NCBI GenBank assembly: GCA_900317055.1
Contig: ONFF01000001.1
Location: 172,259-236,258, forward strand
DNA from: an uncultured Bacteroidales bacterium
GTDB lineage: Bacteria; Bacteroidota; Bacteroidia; Bacteroidales; F082
Length of the DNA: 64,000 nucleotides
Direction: 5' to 3'
Part shown: positions 20,348-29,735 of the stretch, in pieces
How the letters are laid out: the number at the start of each line of letters is the position of its first letter
Position numbering within the stretch: position 1 is the stretch's first letter
Program-made: the position numbers and the translations under genes
Notes under the pieces: generated by a model
What the model was told of the DNA's origin: nothing
Databases searched by the model: none
Seen by the model: only the letters and a program-made list of their open reading frames with translations

Positions 20348-22957
20348 TTAAATCCTCTCCTTCAGCATCTGCATTGCTTTCGGCAGTCCATCAGCATTGC
20401 GTCCACCAGCCACGCAGAGGGTCTTCTGTCCACCGCCACCACCTTGGATTTCCTTGGCTACCTCACGGATGAGCTTGGTGGCATCCAACCCCTTGGCGTC
20501 GGCAAAGGCCTCGGGCAGCAACAGGCAGAGCGAAGGCTTGCCTTCTGCTACGGAGCCGAGAATGGCGATGGTGCTCTCGTTCATTTGTTTGAGCATCGTG
20601 GCGATGTTGCGCAACTGGTCACCGTTGCAGGGCAGTGTCTCCATGATGAGTTTATAGCCTTCGTGGTCGATAGCTTTCTCGTGCAGTTTTTCGGCCATGG
20701 CTTGGGCTTTCTCTTGCATCAAGTGTTCCACTTCTTTCTTCAAGGCGGAGTTCTGCTCGTTGAGCGAAGTGACGGCCTTCACCAGGTCGGGCGACTTGAC
20801 GCACTCACGCAGACGACCGATGAGGTCGAGCTGCTCGTCGAGGTATTCCTCCACGGCCTCGCCGGTGATGGCCTCGATGCGGCGGATGCCGGCAGCAATG
20901 GCGCCTTCACTGACAATCTTGAACATGCCGATGTTGCCTGTGGCGCTGGTGTGACAACCGCCACAAAGCTCCATGGAGTAGTCCTTGTCGAAGACCACCA
21001 CGCGCACCTTGTCGCCATATTTCTCACCAAACAAAGCCGTGGCACCCATGGCTTTAGCCTCGTCGATCGGGATTTCGGCGTAGGTCACATTCGGGATGTT
21101 CTCGCGGATTTTCTGGTTGACAATCTTCTCCACCTTTTGGATCTCCTCAGGCGTCATCTTGGCAAAGTGGCTGAAGTCGAAGCGCAGACGCTGGTCGTCG
21201 ACCAACGAGCCCTTTTGTTCGACATGGCTACCCAGCACCTGCCTCAAGGCGGCATGCATCAGGTGGGTGGCGCTGTGGTTGTTGGCGATGCGCTGACGAC
21301 GCTCCACATCGATGGCGGCAGTGAAAGCCACCTCGGGGTTCTGCGGCAGCTGCTCGGTGATGTGGATGACGAGGTTGTTTTCCTTGACGGTGTTGACAAT
21401 CTTGATGGTCTCGTTTTCGGAAGTCAGGGTGCCGGTGTCGCCCACCTCACCGCCCATCTCGGCATAGAACGGGGTCTTGTCGAGGACGATCTCGAAGTGG
21501 GTCTTTTTCTTAGCCACCACCTCGCGGAAGCGCAGGATGTGGCTCTCGCAGCTCATGTCGGTGTAGCCGACAAACTCGGTGGGTTGCTCGCTTTCGTTCA
21601 CCACCACCCAGTCGCCGTTGGCTTTCTCGGCGGCTTTGCGCGAGCGGTTCTTTTGCTCTTCAAGGTTGGCCTTGAAGCCTTCCATGTCGACATTGATGCC
21701 CTTCTCGGAGGCCATCAGTTGGGTGAGGTCGATGGGGAAGCCGAAGGTGTCGAACAACTCGAAAGCGAAGTTGCCGTCGATGTCCTGACCCTTGTGTTGC
21801 TCCACATAGCCCTCGAAACGCTTGATGCCTTGCGCCAAGGTGCGCAGGAACGAGGCTTCCTCTTCGCGGATGACCTTGCTGACGAGCTCTTGCTGCGACT
21901 TGATCTCGGGATAGTTGTGTTCCATCTGCTGTACCAGGATGGGCAGAAGCTGGCACACAAACGGCTCTTCGAAGCCGAGGAAGGTGAAGCCATAGCGCAC
22001 GGCACGACGCAACACGCGGCGGATGACATAGCCGGCGCCGTTGTTCGACGGCAGCTGTCCGTCAGCGATAGCGAAACTCACGGCACGCAGGTGGTCGGCG
22101 ATGACGCGCATGGCGACATCGGTCTTCTCGGCCTTGCCATATTCGATGCCCGACATCTTCTCAATGGCTTGGATGATGGGTTGGAACACATCAGTGTCGT
22201 AGTTCGAGGTCTTGCCTTGCAGCACGCGGACGAGGCGTTCAAAGCCCATGCCGGTGTCGACATGCTTGGCGGGGAGTTCCACCAGATGGCCGTCGGCCAT
22301 GCGGTTGTATTGCATGAACACGAGGTTCCAGATTTCGATCACCTGAGGGTCGTCCATGTTGACGAGGTCGCGACCGGCAATCTGCTTGCGGGCTGCGTCA
22401 TCGCGCAAATCGATGTGAATCTCTGAACAGGGACCGCAGGGACCCGTTTCACCCATCTCCCAGAAGTTGTCCTTCTTGTTGCCGTAGATGATGCGGTCTT
22501 CAGCGACATGTTCCTTCCAGTAGCCGTAGGCTTCCATGTCGGCAGGCTGGCCGTCCTTCTCGTCGCCTCCAAAGACGGTGACATAGAGGCGGTCTTTGTC
22601 GATCTTTACCACCTCGGTGAGGTACTCCCAGGCGTAGGCGATGGCTTCTTTCTTAAAGTAGTCGCCAAACGACCAGTTGCCTAGCATCTCAAACATGGTG
22701 TGGTGGTAGGTGTCGTGGCCGACTTCCTCCAAGTCGTTGTGCTTGCCCGACACACGCAGGCATTTCTGCGAGTCGGCGGCGCGTTTCCACTTCGAAGGCT
22801 GGTTGCCCAAGAAGATGTCCTTGAACTGGTTCATGCCAGCGTTGGTGAACATCAAGGTCGGGTCGTTCTTGACGACAATGGGCGCCGAGGGCACGATGGT
22901 GTGTTCCTTGGAGCGGAAGAAGTCCAAAAAGCTATTTCTGATTTCGTAAGCGTTCAT
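20348..22957 (-). CDS. alaS: Alanine--tRNA ligase
   Basis: It charges tRNA-Ala and edits Ser/Gly mischarging. The 869 residues (family usual about 870) start with RNSFLDFFRSKEHTIVPSAP, then motif 2/3 regions (FTNAGMNQFKDIFLG, HHTMFEMLGNWSFGDYFKKE). The editing-domain zinc ligands are NHSATHLMHA and CGGCHTSATGNIG, and the C-Ala domain ends GGGGGQKTLCVAGG. All catalytic and editing residues I can check are present. It diverges from the M23 peptidase gene with nearly touching promoters. The long open frame on the opposite strand (20444-22426) is a codon-bias shadow. Confidence 0.98.
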   Translation of the reverse strand: MNAYEIRNSFLDFFRSKEHTIVPSAPIVVKNDPTLMFTNAGMNQFKDIFLGNQPSKWKRAADSQKCLRVSGKHNDLEEVGHDTYHHTMFEMLGNWSFGDYFKKEAIAYAWEYLTEVVKIDKDRLYVTVFGGDEKDGQPADMEAYGYWKEHVAEDRIIYGNKKDNFWEMGETGPCGPCSEIHIDLRDDAARKQIAGRDLVNMDDPQVIEIWNLVFMQYNRMADGHLVELPAKHVDTGMGFERLVRVLQGKTSNYDTDVFQPIIQAIEKMSGIEYGKAEKTDVAMRVIADHLRAVSFAIADGQLPSNNGAGYVIRRVLRRAVRYGFTFLGFEEPFVCQLLPILVQQMEHNYPEIKSQQELVSKVIREEEASFLRTLAQGIKRFEGYVEQHKGQDIDGNFAFELFDTFGFPIDLTQLMASEKGINVDMEGFKANLEEQKNRSRKAAEKANGDWVVVNESEQPTEFVGYTDMSCESHILRFREVVAKKKTHFEIVLDKTPFYAEMGGEVGDTGTLTSENETIKIVNTVKENNLVIHITEQLPQNPEVAFTAAIDVERRQRIANNHSATHLMHAALRQVLGSHVEQKGSLVDDQRLRFDFSHFAKMTPEEIQKVEKIVNQKIRENIPNVTYAEIPIDEAKAMGATALFGEKYGDKVRVVVFDKDYSMELCGGCHTSATGNIGMFKIVSEGAIAAGIRRIEAITGEAVEEYLDEQLDLIGRLRECVKSPDLVKAVTSLNEQNSALKKEVEHLMQEKAQAMAEKLHEKAIDHEGYKLIMETLPCNGDQLRNIATMLKQMNESTIAILGSVAEGKPSLCLLLPEAFADAKGLDATKLIREVAKEIQGGGGGQKTLCVAGGRNADGLPKAMQMLKERI

Positions 22958-23007
22958 TTATAGAGAGTTATATGATTTTACTTCAAAAAGTGATTCAAAA
23001 AATCGTG

Positions 23008-23035
23008 CAAATTTACGGTAAAATTTCTATTTTTG
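23008..23035. promoter_or_regulatory. Divergent promoters of alaS and the M23 peptidase gene
   Basis: TAAATTTG on the minus strand (23008-23015) and TATTTTTG on the plus strand (23028-23035) are only 12 bp apart, so the two polymerase footprints must overlap and the genes may be inversely coupled. Confidence 0.55.
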
Positions 23036-23086
23036 CACCATGATTTCTGATTTTGGGCGTTATTTATGGCTCAAAGAATTGGAGCA

Positions 23087-24061
23087 ATGGCAAAACAGAA
23101 GCGTTACATATTCAATCAATTAACCCAGGATTTCGAGGTACTTGAGACTTCCAAGTCGAAGACTTTTATGCGTATTCTGTTGATTTCGCTTTCAGTGTTG
23201 GGTGTCGCTTTCCTGTTTGCCATCCTGCTGTTCACCTTTATCAAATCGCCGAAAGAAAAGGCTCAAGCACGCGAGTTGGAGTATATGAAGTTGAAATACG
23301 AGATTCTGAACGACCGCTTGGACGACCTTGAGGCTTTGATGACAGATATGGAACAGCGCGACAACAACCTCTACCGCATGATGTTTGAGGCCGATCCGAT
23401 ACCGAGTCAGGTGCGCCGTTCAGGTTTCTCCGATGCCGACCGCTATGCCGACTTGTATGGCTACATGAACTCGGATTTGGTGGTGAGTGCGGCCCGAAAG
23501 ATGGATGTCATTGCCAGTCAGCTCTATAACCAATCGGTTTCGTACGATTCCTTGTTCGTGATGGCGCGCAACAAATCCGACATGCTGGCGCACATTCCCG
23601 CTATTTTCCCTTTGAAAGAGACCGAGGTCAAATACATTTCCTCTTATTTTGGCTATCGCCCCGACCCGATTTACAAGATTGAGAAATTCCATAGTGGCAT
23701 GGACTTTACGGCCGCTTTGGGTACTGAGGCTTACGCGACGGGCGACGGTGTGGTGTATGATGTGGAACGCAACGAATGGGGCTACGGCAATATGGTGATA
23801 CTTGATCACGGCTACGGTTATAAGACCCGTTACGCTCATTTGCTGAAGCCGGCTGTGCGCAAAGGACAGAAGGTGAAGAGAGGCCAGGTCATCGGCTATA
23901 TCGGTGCCACTGGCAAAGCGACAGGTGTGCACTTGCATTACGAGGTGCTGAAGAATGATGACCAAATCGACCCCATCAATTTCTTCTACCAAGACCTTAC
24001 CCCCGACGAGTACGACCTGATCTTGCAACAGTCAACCTTACCTACCCAAACAATGGACTAA
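23087..24061 (+). CDS. M23 family metallopeptidase, membrane-anchored
   Basis: This peptidoglycan endopeptidase or its regulator has 324 residues: MAKQKRYIFN, one membrane segment (LLISLSVLGVAFLFAILLFTFI, about 35-56), then a coiled coil (EYMKLKYEILNDRLDDLEALM). The C-terminal LytM domain has HSGMDFTAALG (zinc His and Asp), YGNMVILDHGYGYKTRYAHL and the HxH of GVHLHYEV. All four zinc/catalytic positions are present, so it may be active. ATG 23087 gives the N-terminus I recall for Bacteroides homologues; ATG 23066 is possible. It lies in the alaS-M23-merR order that I recall as conserved in Bacteroidales. Confidence 0.9.
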   Translation: MAKQKRYIFNQLTQDFEVLETSKSKTFMRILLISLSVLGVAFLFAILLFTFIKSPKEKAQARELEYMKLKYEILNDRLDDLEALMTDMEQRDNNLYRMMFEADPIPSQVRRSGFSDADRYADLYGYMNSDLVVSAARKMDVIASQLYNQSVSYDSLFVMARNKSDMLAHIPAIFPLKETEVKYISSYFGYRPDPIYKIEKFHSGMDFTAALGTEAYATGDGVVYDVERNEWGYGNMVILDHGYGYKTRYAHLLKPAVRKGQKVKRGQVIGYIGATGKATGVHLHYEVLKNDDQIDPINFFYQDLTPDEYDLILQQSTLPTQTMD

Positions 24062-24199
24062 TGTCAGTTGTCAGTTAGCAGTTGTTCAGTTGTCAGTTAG
24101 TCCCGTAGTGACGACATACCAGTAAACAGGCGATGTGAGTCCCTGCCTGAGAACAAGAGTACCAACCCAAGCCCAGTAGGGGCGATAGAAATACAAATC

Positions 24200-24553
24200 A
24201 TGGAAGATACAAACAACACCGGAAAATACTACTACAGCATCGGCGAAGTGGCGGCCATGTTCAATGTCAACACCTCCATGATCCGTTACTGGGAGAAGGA
24301 ATTCGATGTGTTGCGCCCGCGCAAGAACAAGAAAGGGAACCGTCTCTTCACCGAGCGCGATGTGCGCTATGTGCATGTCATTTACCAGTTGCTCAAGGTA
24401 AAAGGCTACACCTTGGCCGGTGCCAAGCAAGCCCTCAAGGAACGCTTCACCGACTACGAGGAACGCATCATCATGCTGGAAACGCTCGACAAGACCCGCA
24501 ATTTCCTCCTCGACTTGGATAAGGCTTTGGCGGAAAAACAGAAAAAGGCATGA
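24200..24553 (+). CDS. MerR family transcriptional regulator
   Basis: The 117 residues carry an N-terminal winged helix-turn-helix (YYSIGEVAAMFNVNTSMIRYWEKEFDVLRPRKNKKGNRLFTERDV), then a helical dimerisation arm ending LLDLDKALAEKQKK. No metal-binding cysteines are present, so it is not a mercury or copper sensor. It follows the M23 gene by 138 bp that contain imperfect TCAGTTGTCAGTTAG repeats. The target is unknown; autoregulation is usual for the family. Confidence 0.9.
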   Translation: MEDTNNTGKYYYSIGEVAAMFNVNTSMIRYWEKEFDVLRPRKNKKGNRLFTERDVRYVHVIYQLLKVKGYTLAGAKQALKERFTDYEERIIMLETLDKTRNFLLDLDKALAEKQKKA

Positions 24554-24557
24554 AGCC

Positions 24558-25463
24558 TTATTCTTTTACACCTTCAACAGTATAACCCGCTTTTTCGAGC
24601 AGTCTCAACACACCTTTCTCGCCGCAGAGATGTCCTGCGCCAACGACAAAGAGCGTAGGCTGTTCAGCCATCATGCTTGGCATCATTTCCAACCAGTTGC
24701 TATTGCGGTTGTTGATGAGCCTGTCCTCGTCTTCATCCGTTGTGCCGCACTCCACCTTTGACTCTTCCTCCATGGCTTCCTCGATTTGCTTGAGGTTTTG
24801 CGAGAAGTAGGCAGTCGTAATGCGATTCACCATCTCATCGGTTTCCTCGAAGTGGTCGACCATGCACATCAAGTCGTTCACCTGTTTTTCCAGTGACTCG
24901 CCGAAGAGAATTCCCATTTGGAAATCGACGGTTTCGAATCCCTTGATGGCTTTGCCGTTTTGCAGTGCAAGCATCTGGAAATAATTGTCAATCAACTCCA
25001 TGGGATTAAACGATTCGGTTCTCTTTATGTAGGACTGGAGGGAAAGCGTGGTGGATAAGGCAGCCGGTGTCATCTTGTCCATTTGGGCGGCAAAAGTCTC
25101 ATCGTTGAGATTGGAGCCCATCACATCGAGCAGCAACGCGTTCAGCCTCTCAAGTTGTTCGGCGGTAAGCAGTGATGAAAGTGTGGTCCCTTCTGGGAGC
25201 ATCTGCGCCTTTAGAAGTTTTGCGGTATTCTCAGGTTTGAAGGCGTCCATCATGTCCAATTCGCCACAAACCTGGTTGGTTTGCTCCACAGCCTGACGCA
25301 TGCCAGGGATGCTGTCGGCAAACGATGAAGGAGCCAAATGGTAGGTGCCGACGATATAGCTGGGTGATTTGAGGCCCTTGCCGGAAATGCGATACAGGAT
25401 TTGTGCTTGTGAGTAGGTGACGCTGGCAATGATAACTGCTGTCAAAAGTATGATTTTTCTCAT
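24558..25463 (-). CDS. TraB/GumN family protein
   Basis: The 301-residue secreted protein has signal peptide MRKIILLTAVIIASVTYSQAQ. Family landmarks are YIVGTYHLAPSSF (GTYH motif near residue 40), GFETVDFQMGILFGES with the conserved Glu, and FVVGAGHLCGEKGVLRLLEKAGY near the end. TraB/GumN relatives are proposed metalloproteases or pheromone-shutdown proteins (Tiki-like), and GTYH/GAGH supply metal ligands. It is probably periplasmic or outer-membrane associated. It converges with merR, the two stop codons being a few bases apart. Confidence 0.85.
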   Translation of the reverse strand: MRKIILLTAVIIASVTYSQAQILYRISGKGLKSPSYIVGTYHLAPSSFADSIPGMRQAVEQTNQVCGELDMMDAFKPENTAKLLKAQMLPEGTTLSSLLTAEQLERLNALLLDVMGSNLNDETFAAQMDKMTPAALSTTLSLQSYIKRTESFNPMELIDNYFQMLALQNGKAIKGFETVDFQMGILFGESLEKQVNDLMCMVDHFEETDEMVNRITTAYFSQNLKQIEEAMEEESKVECGTTDEDEDRLINNRNSNWLEMMPSMMAEQPTLFVVGAGHLCGEKGVLRLLEKAGYTVEGVKE

Positions 25464-25487
25464 AGGTGTAATGCTAAGATATTGTTA

Positions 25488-26633
25488 TTATTCTTCCAAT
25501 AGATTCCTTGCTTTCAGATAGACTCTCCATTTTTCAAGCACCTGCTTCATGTCGTCGGGCAACTCCGAGGTGAACATCATCTGCTTGCCTGTGGTGGGAT
25601 GCACGAAGCCAAGTTCCTTGGCGTGCAAGGCATGGCGCGGCATGATCTTGAAACAGTTGTCGATGAATTGCTTGTATTTCGAGAAGGTGGTGCCTTTCAG
25701 GATGACATCGCCTCCATACATCGTGTCGTTGAACAAGGGGTGGCCGATGTATTGCGAATGGACACGGATTTGGTGCGTGCGACCCGTTTCCAAACGGTAT
25801 TCGTTCAAAGTGACATATCCAAAGCGTTCCAACACTTTCCAGTGGGTGACGGCATCTTTGCCATGGTCGCCGTCGGGATAGACGGTCATCTTGCGGCGGT
25901 CGTTGTAGCTGCGCCCGATGTTGCCTTCAATCACGCCTTCGTCTTCGTCGAAGTCGCCCCAGACTAAGGCGTAGTAACGGCGGTGGATGGTATGCTCAAA
26001 GAATTGATGCGCCAAAACCGCCTGCGCGGCCTCGTTCTTGGCTACAATCATCAAGCCTGTGGTGTCCTTGTCGATACGGTGGACGAGGTAACCAAAACGG
26101 TTTTCAATGTTTTGATGGGTCTGCTCGAAATAGTAAGCCAAGCCGTGGAGCAGGGTGTGCTCAAAGTTGCCGTGTCCGGGATGCACCACCAAGCCTGCCT
26201 GCTTGTTGATGACGATGACGTCGTCGTCTTCGTAGACAATGTTCAGCGGAATTGGCTCGGGCTTGATGTCGGTCTCACGAGGCGGATAGGTGAACACGAT
26301 GGAAATCACATCGTTGGGCTTCACCTTATAGTTTTGTTTGACGGCCTTCTCATTCACCAAGATGTTGCCCGCCTTGGCCGCGTTTTGCACGCGGTTGCGC
26401 GAGATGTTGGAAAGGTGGTTGGTGAGGTAGGTGTCGATACGCTCAGGCTGCTGGCCGGGGTCGACGGTCATGCGTATATGCTCATATAGCTCGGTGCTTT
26501 CTTCGCTTTCAGAAAGCATGTCATTGACTCCGTCGAATGCAGAGCATTTCCCGCGCTGGGCATAGGGTGGCATGGGATCTATGCTTTCTGGAGCCAGCTT
26601 TTTTTCCATGCTTTCGATGAGGTCGTCGTTCAT
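25488..26633 (-). CDS. RluA/RluD family 23S rRNA pseudouridine synthase
   Basis: It isomerises uridine to pseudouridine in rRNA. The 381 residues contain an acidic N-terminal extension of about 50, an S4 RNA-binding domain (RIDTYLTNHLSNISRNRVQNAAKAGNI), and the catalytic HRIDKDTTGLMIVAKN with the essential Asp. RLETGRTHQIRVH and GHPLFNDTMYGG complete the fold. The start overlaps the upstream gene stop (ATGA), suggesting translational coupling; a start at MLSESEES would drop the extension. RluD (positions 1911/1915/1917) is the likeliest role, but the subfamily is not proved. Confidence 0.93.
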   Translation of the reverse strand: MNDDLIESMEKKLAPESIDPMPPYAQRGKCSAFDGVNDMLSESEESTELYEHIRMTVDPGQQPERIDTYLTNHLSNISRNRVQNAAKAGNILVNEKAVKQNYKVKPNDVISIVFTYPPRETDIKPEPIPLNIVYEDDDVIVINKQAGLVVHPGHGNFEHTLLHGLAYYFEQTHQNIENRFGYLVHRIDKDTTGLMIVAKNEAAQAVLAHQFFEHTIHRRYYALVWGDFDEDEGVIEGNIGRSYNDRRKMTVYPDGDHGKDAVTHWKVLERFGYVTLNEYRLETGRTHQIRVHSQYIGHPLFNDTMYGGDVILKGTTFSKYKQFIDNCFKIMPRHALHAKELGFVHPTTGKQMMFTSELPDDMKQVLEKWRVYLKARNLLEE

Positions 26634-28756
26634 TTGCGGATGATGAATTTTTGGTTGATGACTTGGCCTTCGTTTGTGGTGATGCTGAGGAAATACAATC
26701 CTTCATTCAGCTGATTGACAGGGATTTCAGTCTGATATTCGCTTTGGTAGACCATTCTTCCCATAAGGTCGTAGATGCTCATTTGCCCACCATCGATGTC
26801 GCTTTCGATATGCAAAATATTGCTGACGGGGTTCGGATAGATCCTAAAGGTCTCTGAGCCTGTCGAAGGCCCGTTCTCTTCCACGCCAATAAAATAAGAA
26901 GCACCTACTACTGGACGAATCATCAGTGAACCATGCTTGCTGCTTTGTTGCCACGAGCCATTGGTGTTGACGAAGTTGTAGTCGATGTTGTCGATGGAAG
27001 TGTCAAAACCTATGTTGATGAGGTCGTCGCTGCGTTGTTCGATGCCGATATAGAAGGCGCCGGCAAGGGCAACGGTCTTGTCGAATCTGTAATAGCTGAA
27101 TCGGTAAATCTGGTCCTGCCATTGCGGACGCTGGTTTTCGAGTCGGTACAGCTCTTCGCCGGGCTTGCCGTTGGCGTCTTTCCAAACCACGATGTCGAAA
27201 TATTTGTTGTTGGCATCGTTGAGGGTATGGTTGAAGAGCAGTTGTACGCCTTGGATGGTGTCGAAGTCTGCCACGTCGAAGCGCACGGCAAAGCGGCCAC
27301 CGGCAGGACGCACGCCGAAGCCCAACTCAGGAATGCCGTCGTCGTAGGCATAGTAGTTGTACATGCCTATGCGATACACCATCGAATCGACCAAGGGCGG
27401 ATTGGCAGTGGAGTCGTAAAGGTAATGGCTGATTTGATAGGACACCGAGTCATAATCCAAGCTGATGGCAAAGAGCTCACCGACTTTTGGACAGGCGGGC
27501 GACTCGGATTTGGAGCATTGGAGATAGCCATCGGTTTTATAAGGGGGTATGGTAGTAGGACTCACTGTCCGCGTATAGTGCTGGCCGCCACCGATTTGCT
27601 GCACAGTATAATAATAGCTGGCCTCATGGTCGATGCCGTCAAGGTTGGCAATGTCAATATCCAATTGCTCCCTTGTAAGGGTATAAGGATTTATGCGGTA
27701 TTGACGGTAGGGAATCGATTGGTAGCGGTTGAAGAACGAAGGCTGTTGGCCTGAGAAGGTCAGCATGGGGTAGTCGGTGTCGTCAACTGTGCGGTTGATG
27801 TTCAGATAGACGAAGTCGATGTTCCAGTTGTCCTCGTTGCTGCGGTTGCTGGGCAAAGAACTGCTAACGATGCTGGCATAGTTGTAGAATCGGAAATAGA
27901 AGTCGTTACGGAAGAATTTCAAGTCGGTGATGGGTATCATCACTTGTTTGAAGTACTGTCCGTCGTTCTCGTTCATGAAGTCTTCCAAGGTTTGTCCAGG
28001 AACGCTCCAAATGTGGTACCATGTAGTGTCGGCCACGGTGGTGAACACCGAGTCGCAGGGAACGGCGATGCTGCCTTGCGTCATCGGGGTCAGGGTGTCG
28101 GTGACGAGGGCGAAAAGACCTGGCTGGCAACCTACTGAGGCCCAAATGGTATCGTCAGGAAACAGGGTGTCGACTTGCATCTCGGCAAAAATGTCGGCGA
28201 TGTCATAGCTCTGATAGTCAAGGAATAGGAATTCCTGACGCTCGGTGGTCGTTCCGAATTGCAGCACGAGCGAGTCTTGCTCTTCAGGCGAATTGCCGTT
28301 GCCTTGGGGCTGGTAGTAGAAACTGAGGTAGATTGAATCGGCAGGGGTGAGGGCGCGCGGCTCGGGTTCCATGATGGAGTCGAGGCGGATGCGAACAGAA
28401 GTCAAATAATCGGCAACGAAAGCATTGCTGATGGCGTAGCTATACACCCTGCCGTTGGCATCGAGGACATCAAAAGTGGCACCTTTGCGGTTGGGCGGAC
28501 AGAGCGGGAAACCATCGTTAACCAACACATTGTTATCGGTCCACTTCGTGGAGTCGGGATAGGTGTTCGAATGGCTGAAGTCGTCGAAAAAAGGCAGGAA
28601 ACGCGCTTCAGCGACTCCTTTTCTGGTGGGCGCTTTCTCTGTGGTGCCAAATGGAGTCAGTATTTCTTGAGCAATGGAGGAACTACCCGTAAGGCCAATG
28701 GCCATCATCAGGGCAAGCGCCTTAAAACTCGTCTTCAAATTCGTTTTCCTCTTCAT
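26630..28756 (-). CDS. T9SS type A sorting domain-containing protein
   Basis: The 708-residue secreted protein has an N-terminal signal region (SFKALALMMAIGLTGSSSIAQ), a long beta-rich body (jelly-roll-like patterns such as EARFLPFFDDFSHSNTYPDSTKW), and a type IX sorting domain at the end (FRIYPNPVSNILHIESD ... MSIYDLMGRMVYQ ... NEGLYFLSI). It is exported by Sec, then to the surface by T9SS. A GAGCCTGTCGAAG repeat is read in frame as GPSTGSET just before the sorting domain. It overlaps the PASTA gene by 35 bp and the rluD-like gene by 4 bp, so the three form one operon. Confidence 0.88.
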   Translation of the reverse strand: MKRKTNLKTSFKALALMMAIGLTGSSSIAQEILTPFGTTEKAPTRKGVAEARFLPFFDDFSHSNTYPDSTKWTDNNVLVNDGFPLCPPNRKGATFDVLDANGRVYSYAISNAFVADYLTSVRIRLDSIMEPEPRALTPADSIYLSFYYQPQGNGNSPEEQDSLVLQFGTTTERQEFLFLDYQSYDIADIFAEMQVDTLFPDDTIWASVGCQPGLFALVTDTLTPMTQGSIAVPCDSVFTTVADTTWYHIWSVPGQTLEDFMNENDGQYFKQVMIPITDLKFFRNDFYFRFYNYASIVSSSLPSNRSNEDNWNIDFVYLNINRTVDDTDYPMLTFSGQQPSFFNRYQSIPYRQYRINPYTLTREQLDIDIANLDGIDHEASYYYTVQQIGGGQHYTRTVSPTTIPPYKTDGYLQCSKSESPACPKVGELFAISLDYDSVSYQISHYLYDSTANPPLVDSMVYRIGMYNYYAYDDGIPELGFGVRPAGGRFAVRFDVADFDTIQGVQLLFNHTLNDANNKYFDIVVWKDANGKPGEELYRLENQRPQWQDQIYRFSYYRFDKTVALAGAFYIGIEQRSDDLINIGFDTSIDNIDYNFVNTNGSWQQSSKHGSLMIRPVVGASYFIGVEENGPSTGSETFRIYPNPVSNILHIESDIDGGQMSIYDLMGRMVYQSEYQTEIPVNQLNEGLYFLSITTNEGQVINQKFIIRK

Positions 28757-29624
28757 AGTCGGTGGTCTCTATGGTTTCAGTAATTGTGTCTATTTTAATT
28801 GTAGGTTGTGGCACATTGTTCAGTGAGTCTTCGTGCAGCAGTTCTTTCATCTCTTTCTTGAAGTCCAAGGTGCGGCTTGAGTGGTAACAAACATCGACAT
28901 AGGTGCCTGGCTTGACGGCACCAGAGCTAGGTCCTGGACTCATTCTTCTGACGCACATATATTGGATGCTGTCATTGTCTTCTCTTTCTTCCTTTCCGAG
29001 ATTGAGACCAGCCAGGTTGAGTAGACGTTTCACTTCTTCGGCGGTTTTTCCAATGAGGTTGGGCACTTTTATGTAGGATTTGTCGTCGCCAATGCCCACA
29101 TGCAAGGTGATTTTGCTACCTTTCACCAATTCGGTGCCTTTTTCAATGGGCTGTCCCAGATAGTACTGGTCAATGATATTATTCTTATAGGAATAGGTCA
29201 CATATTCCAAATGGTCAACATCCAAGCCACTTGATTCAAGGCGGCCAATGGCTTCGCGCAACGAAATGCCTTTCAGGTTGGGCATCACCGTCTTTTCAGG
29301 GGTCACAGCCACAATGATGGCATACACATTCCTGCCTTTCTTGATTTTTGAGCCAGGCAAGGGGTCTTGCTGATAGATGCTTCCAGGCTGTTGTCCTTTG
29401 GGATAAACGCTGTCGATGAGGATGAAATTGAAGTCTTTTGAGTTGTCGTGCTTCACTTGTTGGAAGTCTTGACCCACAAAATCAGGCATGATATAGACAT
29501 TGCCGTGACGGGTGTATCTGTCTAACATCCTGAATGTCAACCATAACAAAACGCCACATAGTATCACTATGAGGAGCAGGTTGATGTAAAATTTCTTTTC
29601 CCTAAGGAAGTGCAAGCGTCCCAT
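28722..29624 (-). CDS. PASTA domain-containing membrane protein
   Basis: The 300 residues have a short cytoplasmic start, one membrane helix (INLLLIVILCGVLLWLTF) and three PASTA repeats (MPDFVGQDFQQVK; MPNLKGISLREAIGRLESSGL; VPNLIGKTAEEVKRLLNLAGL). It ends in an acidic tail (TTDYEEENEFEDEF). PASTA domains bind muropeptides or beta-lactam-like ligands, but no kinase domain is present, as is usual in Bacteroidales. It is divergent from ddl, a cell-wall gene, 112 bp away. The last 35 bp overlap the start of the T9SS gene. Confidence 0.92.
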   Translation of the reverse strand: MGRLHFLREKKFYINLLLIVILCGVLLWLTFRMLDRYTRHGNVYIMPDFVGQDFQQVKHDNSKDFNFILIDSVYPKGQQPGSIYQQDPLPGSKIKKGRNVYAIIVAVTPEKTVMPNLKGISLREAIGRLESSGLDVDHLEYVTYSYKNNIIDQYYLGQPIEKGTELVKGSKITLHVGIGDDKSYIKVPNLIGKTAEEVKRLLNLAGLNLGKEEREDNDSIQYMCVRRMSPGPSSGAVKPGTYVDVCYHSSRTLDFKKEMKELLHEDSLNNVPQPTIKIDTITETIETTDYEEENEFEDEF

Positions 29625-29735
29625 ATTTTTCCTATTTTAGCCGTGTTTTTTACAACTCAATTTTGAGCAGTTTTATTGCTCACTCAATTAACCTTCATCC
29701 CGTACTTGATACGGGACGACAAAATTACAAAAAAT

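Noticed and set aside
20444-22426. 660-codon open frame opposite alaS
   Set aside because: It is entirely inside the alaS gene on the other strand; alaS has all family motifs. The opposite frame is kept open by codon bias and has no recognisable domains.
24061-24103. TCAGTTGTCAGTTAG imperfect repeats
   Set aside because: Low-complexity repeat of a kind common between Bacteroidota genes; no evidence of a site.
29700-29717. CCCGTA..TACGGG palindrome as a ddl operator
   Set aside because: It matches a common dispersed repeat type; one copy next to one gene is not evidence of regulation.
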